Source: Paramecium octaurelia
Lineage: Eukaryota; Ciliophora; Oligohymenophorea; Peniculida; Parameciidae
Direction: 5' to 3'
Assembly (NCBI GenBank): GCA_905182995.1
Contig: CAJJDP010000131.1
Location: 180,307 to 244,306, forward strand
Length of the DNA stretch: 64,000 nucleotides
The position numbers and the translations under genes were made by a program. The notes beneath the pieces were generated by a model. The model saw only the letters and a list, made by a program, of their open reading frames with translations, was not told the origin of the DNA and did not search any database. Below are positions 59,287 to 64,000 of this stretch, piece after piece (the first letter of the stretch is position 1; every line of letters starts with the position of its first letter).

Positions 59287-62200
59287 ATGTTAAAGTAATT
59301 GCTAGTGGCATGGCTGCTAGTCAGCGTGTCTTTACAGTTCAAGACGTCTGCTAGGACGTAGATAACTCCTTTGGAGTCAATTTTATCAATTGATCCCTCT
59401 GGATGGACTTGTGAAAGTCCAAGCTATAAGGAGTAGTTGGGAGCATAGCATGATATTGATTAATGGATAGACATTGTCAAACACAAGGATGGATTTGATG
59501 GAGATTTGTAGGTTTTGGCTATGGTCAAGGCTTTAGTTGATAGAGTTTTGCTAACTGTCTAACATATTCAAGGAGGATCGTTTATTCAAGTCAAATAGTT
59601 GCATCATCAGATCTCAAAGCATTTCAAATCACTTTCTCAAATCGAATCTACTTCATCCTGGTATGATATTAACGATATTTTGGGATACTTGGAAGTACTC
59701 AATAAAGCAAAGAGTATTAATCATAAATCTATATGTTAGGTGATGAAGACAAATTATAATTGGCTTAAACCATAGCTACCAAGATCTCAGAATTGATCCA
59801 ACAAATAACTGAAATCTAATTGTAATTAAATACCATTCCCATTGAAATTGATTAACTCTATGATCTTGCCACAAGAGTCAACGAAAAAACATCTTAATGC
59901 AAGGATTAATGGGCCCCATAATTAGAAGCTGATGCCAAAGCTGAGGAGGAAGAAAAAAGAAAAGAGTAAGAACAAGAGGATGCCAGATTAAAAGCAGAAG
60001 AAGAAGCAAAAGCAGCAGCTGAAGCAGCAGCAGAAGAAGAAAGAAGAAAGGAAGAAGAAGCCAGAGAATTAGAAGAATTGAAAAACAGAGTAGATATCAC
60101 ACCAGAAGAAGCTGAATTATTAGAATAATAAGCTGAGAAGGAGTTGGAATTAGCAGAGGAATTAGAACATGAAGCAGAGCAAGAGTTAGATGCTGCTAAG
60201 TAGGCTGAATAAGATGCTGAAACATAGGCTGAAAAAGATGCAAGAGAGGCATAAGAAGCAGCTGAGAAAGCAGCAGAATCATAATAGGTCTTAGAAAATG
60301 CCCAAAATAAGGAAGAAGAAGCTTGCTTAGATGCTGAAGAAGCATAAAGAAGATTGAAGGAAGCTTAGGAGGCTGCTGAAGAAGCAAGAAAAAGAGCAGA
60401 AGAAGCTGAGAGATTAGCTGAAGAAGCCAAGAAGGCTAAAGAATGTGAACCAGTGCCTGAACCAGAAGAAGAAGTAGAAGAAGAAGTTGAGGAGGAAGAG
60501 GAATTTGAATGGGAATCTGAAGAGGAAGATGGTTGTGGAGATGATGTTTTGGAAGATTTGATTGATACATTGATTGATGCAGCAACAGGTCCAAGTGCTT
60601 ATTAACCAAGTTGTGGATATCCAGGATGTTAAGAACAACCAATCATTATTATTGTTGAAGATGATGAGGATGAACCTAAACCATAACCAGAACCCTAACC
60701 TGAACCAGAACCTTAACCAGAGCCTGAAGAGGAAGTTGTTGTTGAAGAAGAACCAGAAGAGGAAGTTATAGTAGAACCAACACCAGATGATGAAAAAGTT
60801 GAAGAATAAGAAGAAACAGTCGAAGAAGTTGTTGAAGAGATTGTTGAGGAAATTGTTGAAGAGATTGTTGAAGAAATAGTTGAGGAGATAGTTGAGGAAT
60901 TAGTTGAAGAGGAAGATGACGATTTCGGTAGATTAGAATTCCCAGATGAACCAGAGCCAGTACCAGAATTAGAATAACTTGTTTATACTTTAGATGAGAG
61001 AACTGACAGTGTTGTTACATAAGAGACATCCCCTTGGGAAAAAGATGTTGAGGATGGACCTGATAGCAGAATCAAGACATCAGTTGAGTACAGTTATGGA
61101 TTATGGACATATTTCAGATACAATGGCAAGGTTAAGATTGCAGAAAAGAAGGAAGTCTTGGCTGTTGGAGGTTTGAGTGGAGATGACACAAATAGATTAG
61201 TAACAACTATTGGAGAAGGATTCTATAATTTCTAAGTATTTGAAGGAGAAGTTGTGACTGAATTATAATTGGATTATGGCAAGTATTTAGATGCTGAATG
61301 GATTTATGTCTATTTCGGATATAAAGAAGGAAAAGCCAATGGTTATATTTACTGGGGTAGAACTTAAGTCATCAAGAGTGTCACATTCACAGTTACTCAA
61401 CCAGCTATTGTTAAAACTATTAAATTCCAATCTGGACTTTGGAAGGGATTCAAAGGATTCAACGGAGTTATCACCAACGTTAGAGTTGTATTAAACAAGA
61501 ATTCCTTTGTTGAGACAGAAGAAGAGATGAAAAATTTGATTGAAACCAAATACACTGTCCCAACAGACCCTGAGTTAGAGTATTAGGAAAAATAATACTA
61601 TGATAAGGTTGAATATGATGGTTTGGTCGATGATCCTAAATTCAAATGGGATTTAGATGGATACAGAGAATATTCAGTATCCACTTGGTTTAGATATGTA
61701 AGAAGATCCGAAAAAGCTCATTAAGTCATATTTAGATTCACATCCAATGAACCAGAAGTAGGAATAATTCCACATGGATTAAAAGCACTCTCATTATGGT
61801 AAACTGAATAAAATGAATACCAATTCTCTACATATACAGTTGAAGAGAAGGACAAGTTCAGTGACATTGACGAGACAATCATCATTCCTTAAGAATCACA
61901 ATAATTATGGACATATGCATACTTTGGATATAATCATGGAGATTTCTCATACTACATGGAATGGCCAGATAGCAAAGCCGAAAAACAATTCAAAGGTTGG
62001 CATGTGGTCGCCAAATATTGGGCTCTCTATTTGGGACAAGGACACTAGTTTTTCTTCCATGGAAAGACAGCCTATACAACAATCAGATTTGGAAAGGGTG
62101 CATGGGGATATGCTACAGATTTCGATGATTATAAGACTGGTAAGATTAAATTATGGCCTGGAGTATAATTGAAAACATATGATCCTAAATGGTTGAATCA

Positions 62201-64000
62201 CAAAACAGAATCTGAATATGACACTTTACTTCACGATGAGCCAGATTGGGTAACAGATGGTGTTTATGAATATGGATTCGGTATGTGGACTAAATTCTTC
62301 ATCACAAATCCATCAAGAATTTATGAGAAACCTGAGCGTATTTTGGTTGGTAGATTAGGATTTACAGATTAAGATGAAGCTGAATTTGCAGTATATATCG
62401 GAAGAGGAAATTATGAATTCTGGGCTGGTTCAGGAAGACCAGTTAATTATGGAAAGAATTTGGATGGATATTGGAATTACATCTATTTCAGTTATTCTAA
62501 ATTGAAGTAAATTGCAGTCGGATATGTGAATTTCAACAAATTGAAGTAAGTTTAAAGAACAGTTTTCGATCCATTTGATGCTGATCCTGCTAACAATTAT
62601 GTTAGATTCTATGTTGGATCATGGAAATCTACTGTTTATGGATTCAATGGAAGAATAGCTCATGCAGTTGTCAGATTTGGTAGAGGATCATTTATTAATG
62701 AAATTGCTGAATATGAAACATGGATTGAATAATACAAGGTCCCAGTTGATGAAGAATTAGGAACAAAGGATTATGAAATCTAAGGTGCCGATAACAAAGA
62801 TACTGAAACATATGATACTTTTGTTTATGAAGATGGAGCAATAGAAACAGAATAATACTCAGTCTATGGATGGTTCAAATATTATGGTAGCTTAGATAAT
62901 GCTGATCCTTAAACAGTCATTAGATTAACCAATAATGAGCCAGGATTCTTGAAAGATGCTAGTTTATTAGGAGATAGAACATTATCAGTTATTCAAAAAG
63001 GTGGAGATATGGAAATTGGAACCTACGACATTGGATTCATTGATACCGATTTCAATCTTAATAGAAATACCAACATTGCTTTGGGAGAATATAGAGGAAT
63101 TTGGATGTACATTTGGGTTGGATATTCCAGATAAGATGAATATGCTGGTTGGTTCTTTGGTTTCCCAGATGTGAGCAAAGGTGGTTTATTAAAGAAAGTA
63201 TTACACTTCTCTCCAAAATACCTTGCTGTATATTTCGGAAAGGATGGAATCAATAAAAACTTCGTTGGTAAATCAAGACATGTTCATGCTTGTTATGGCA
63301 GCACATAATGCTGGCACTATGTTGACAAGGTTGAAGTCGAGGTTGATCTTCCAGCTTGGATCCCATACAAACTTAATAATTACTTTGAATTCTATGTTCA
63401 AAATGATGCTGATGCTTTGATATATGCTAAAGATGACCAACCAGCATTGGATGTTGAATTCACATAAGCTAATTTCCCAGGATCTGACATTGAAGCCATT
63501 TATGAATATGGTATTGGTTTATGGACTAGATGGTTGATGAACTATCCATTCATTTTGTTAGAAAAAGCTGAATCTCACTCCATATTTAGATTCACAACAA
63601 ATGCTTAATATGAAGATGCTAATAAGAATGGAGACAGAACAGTATCAGCATTTGTAGGAAGAGGAGAATATAAGTTCAGTACTTATGATGCAGTTCTTGA
63701 TAAGAATGATATCACAACAGGAACTAAGTTTGATAAGGAATTAGAAGGATATTGGAATTTCGTGTATTTCTGCTACAAGAGAATTCCAACTGGACCAAAG
63801 GGTATTGGATATGTGTATCTTACTCATTAAAATGTTGTTAAGAGAGTCGAAATTGATAGTGCCAAACATTGGTTGTTGAGAGATTATGCCAGACTCGTTA
63901 TTGGAAAGAAAGAATTTGGACATTCAGCCTTCTAAGGTAAATTGTTTGATCCAAGAGCATTTTTGGGCAAGAACAGTTACATTGATTCAAGCGAAGATTT
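59287..64000 (+). CDS. Giant secreted protein: acidic coiled coil plus laminin-G-like modules (3' partial)
   Basis: The frame is open to the window end (over 1550 codons) with one 26-nt intron near 59727. A signal-peptide-like start MLKQLLVAWLLVSVSLQFKT leads to a helical domain, then an Ala/Glu/Arg/Lys coiled coil (about 59930-60450), acidic and Pro/Gln/Glu-rich linkers (60450-60960) and at least four or five similar modules from 61060 on. Each has an aromatic core (YGLWTYFRY; YEYGFGMWTKF; YWNYIYFSY; IWMYIWVGY; YWNFVYFCY) and a 'VRFGRG/VYFGKDG' strand, suggesting a concanavalin/LamG-like fold. A secreted, extracellular or surface-coat structural role is likely. There is no Cys-rich array and no C-terminus seen. 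Confidence 0.75.
60822..60912 (+). repeat. Short acidic tandem repeat (EEIV/VEEI)
   Basis: A 12-nt unit (gaa/gag gaa/gag att gtt) repeats about seven times, encoding alternating EE and IV pairs in the large secreted protein. Synonymous codon changes between units show that the amino-acid pattern is kept while the DNA drifts. Confidence 0.9.

Noticed and set aside
59906-60100. Poly-Ser/Ala frame on the minus strand
   Set aside because: Antisense of the EEA coiled-coil region; a composition artefact.
60196-60642. Long minus-strand frames rich in Leu/Pro/Gln opposite the acidic coiled coil
   Set aside because: They are shadows of the GAA/GAG/GCT-rich coding strand of the giant protein and contain no domain.

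Overview
This window reads as somatic (macronuclear) DNA of a Paramecium-type ciliate. It is very AT-rich and gene-dense on both strands. TAA and TAG lie inside conserved protein positions (for example in the ribosomal protein S28 gene and the kinases) and read as glutamine; TGA is the only stop. Introns are tiny: most I could place are 19-31 nt, starting GTA and ending TAG or AAG, with a few inferred ones at 17, 32 and 35 nt. Neighbouring genes are often separated by only tens of bases. Coordinates come from reading frames by hand; for most genes the exon total divides evenly by three once the listed introns are removed.

Layout. 0-9.3 kb: an uncharacterised gene with one in-frame TGA; a perfect 1346-bp duplication around a single N (probably an assembly error) holding a small basic gene and the end of a double cyclic-nucleotide-binding-domain gene; a Sec14/CRAL-TRIO lipid-transfer gene; a CK1-like pseudokinase. 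9.3-22.5 kb: a small basic gene, a PH-domain kinase, a 1755-aa coiled-coil protein, a secreted H-type-lectin-like protein, a NEK-type kinase, an unknown and an E2F/DP-type transcription factor. 22.7-34.4 kb: small unknowns, a DENN protein, a seven-helix membrane protein, a TPR protein, an alveolin-like protein, ribosomal protein S28 and a secreted notum/pectin-acetylesterase-like hydrolase. 34.5-46.9 kb: unknowns, an 894-codon arginine/acid repeat protein, B-box-like/coiled-coil and B-box-like/WD40 proteins, a MORN protein and mitochondrial proline dehydrogenase. 47-59.3 kb: an LRR/EF-hand protein, an INCENP-like protein overlapping a PP2C phosphatase at the 3' end, a 3.8-kb frame broken by three TGAs, a TauE/SafE-like transporter and a decayed TGA-broken gene. 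59.3-64 kb: the start of a very large secreted protein with an acidic coiled coil and laminin-G-like modules, running off the window.

Themes. Many products fit ciliary, cortical or signalling roles (kinases, CNBD, WD40, MORN, LRR/EF-hand, alveolin-like, DENN). The genes look like ordinary independent transcription units, with no operons, mobile elements, CRISPR or RNA genes that I could recognise. The most unusual features are several otherwise intact frames interrupted only by TGA, kinases with altered catalytic motifs, and the unmerged duplication at the N.
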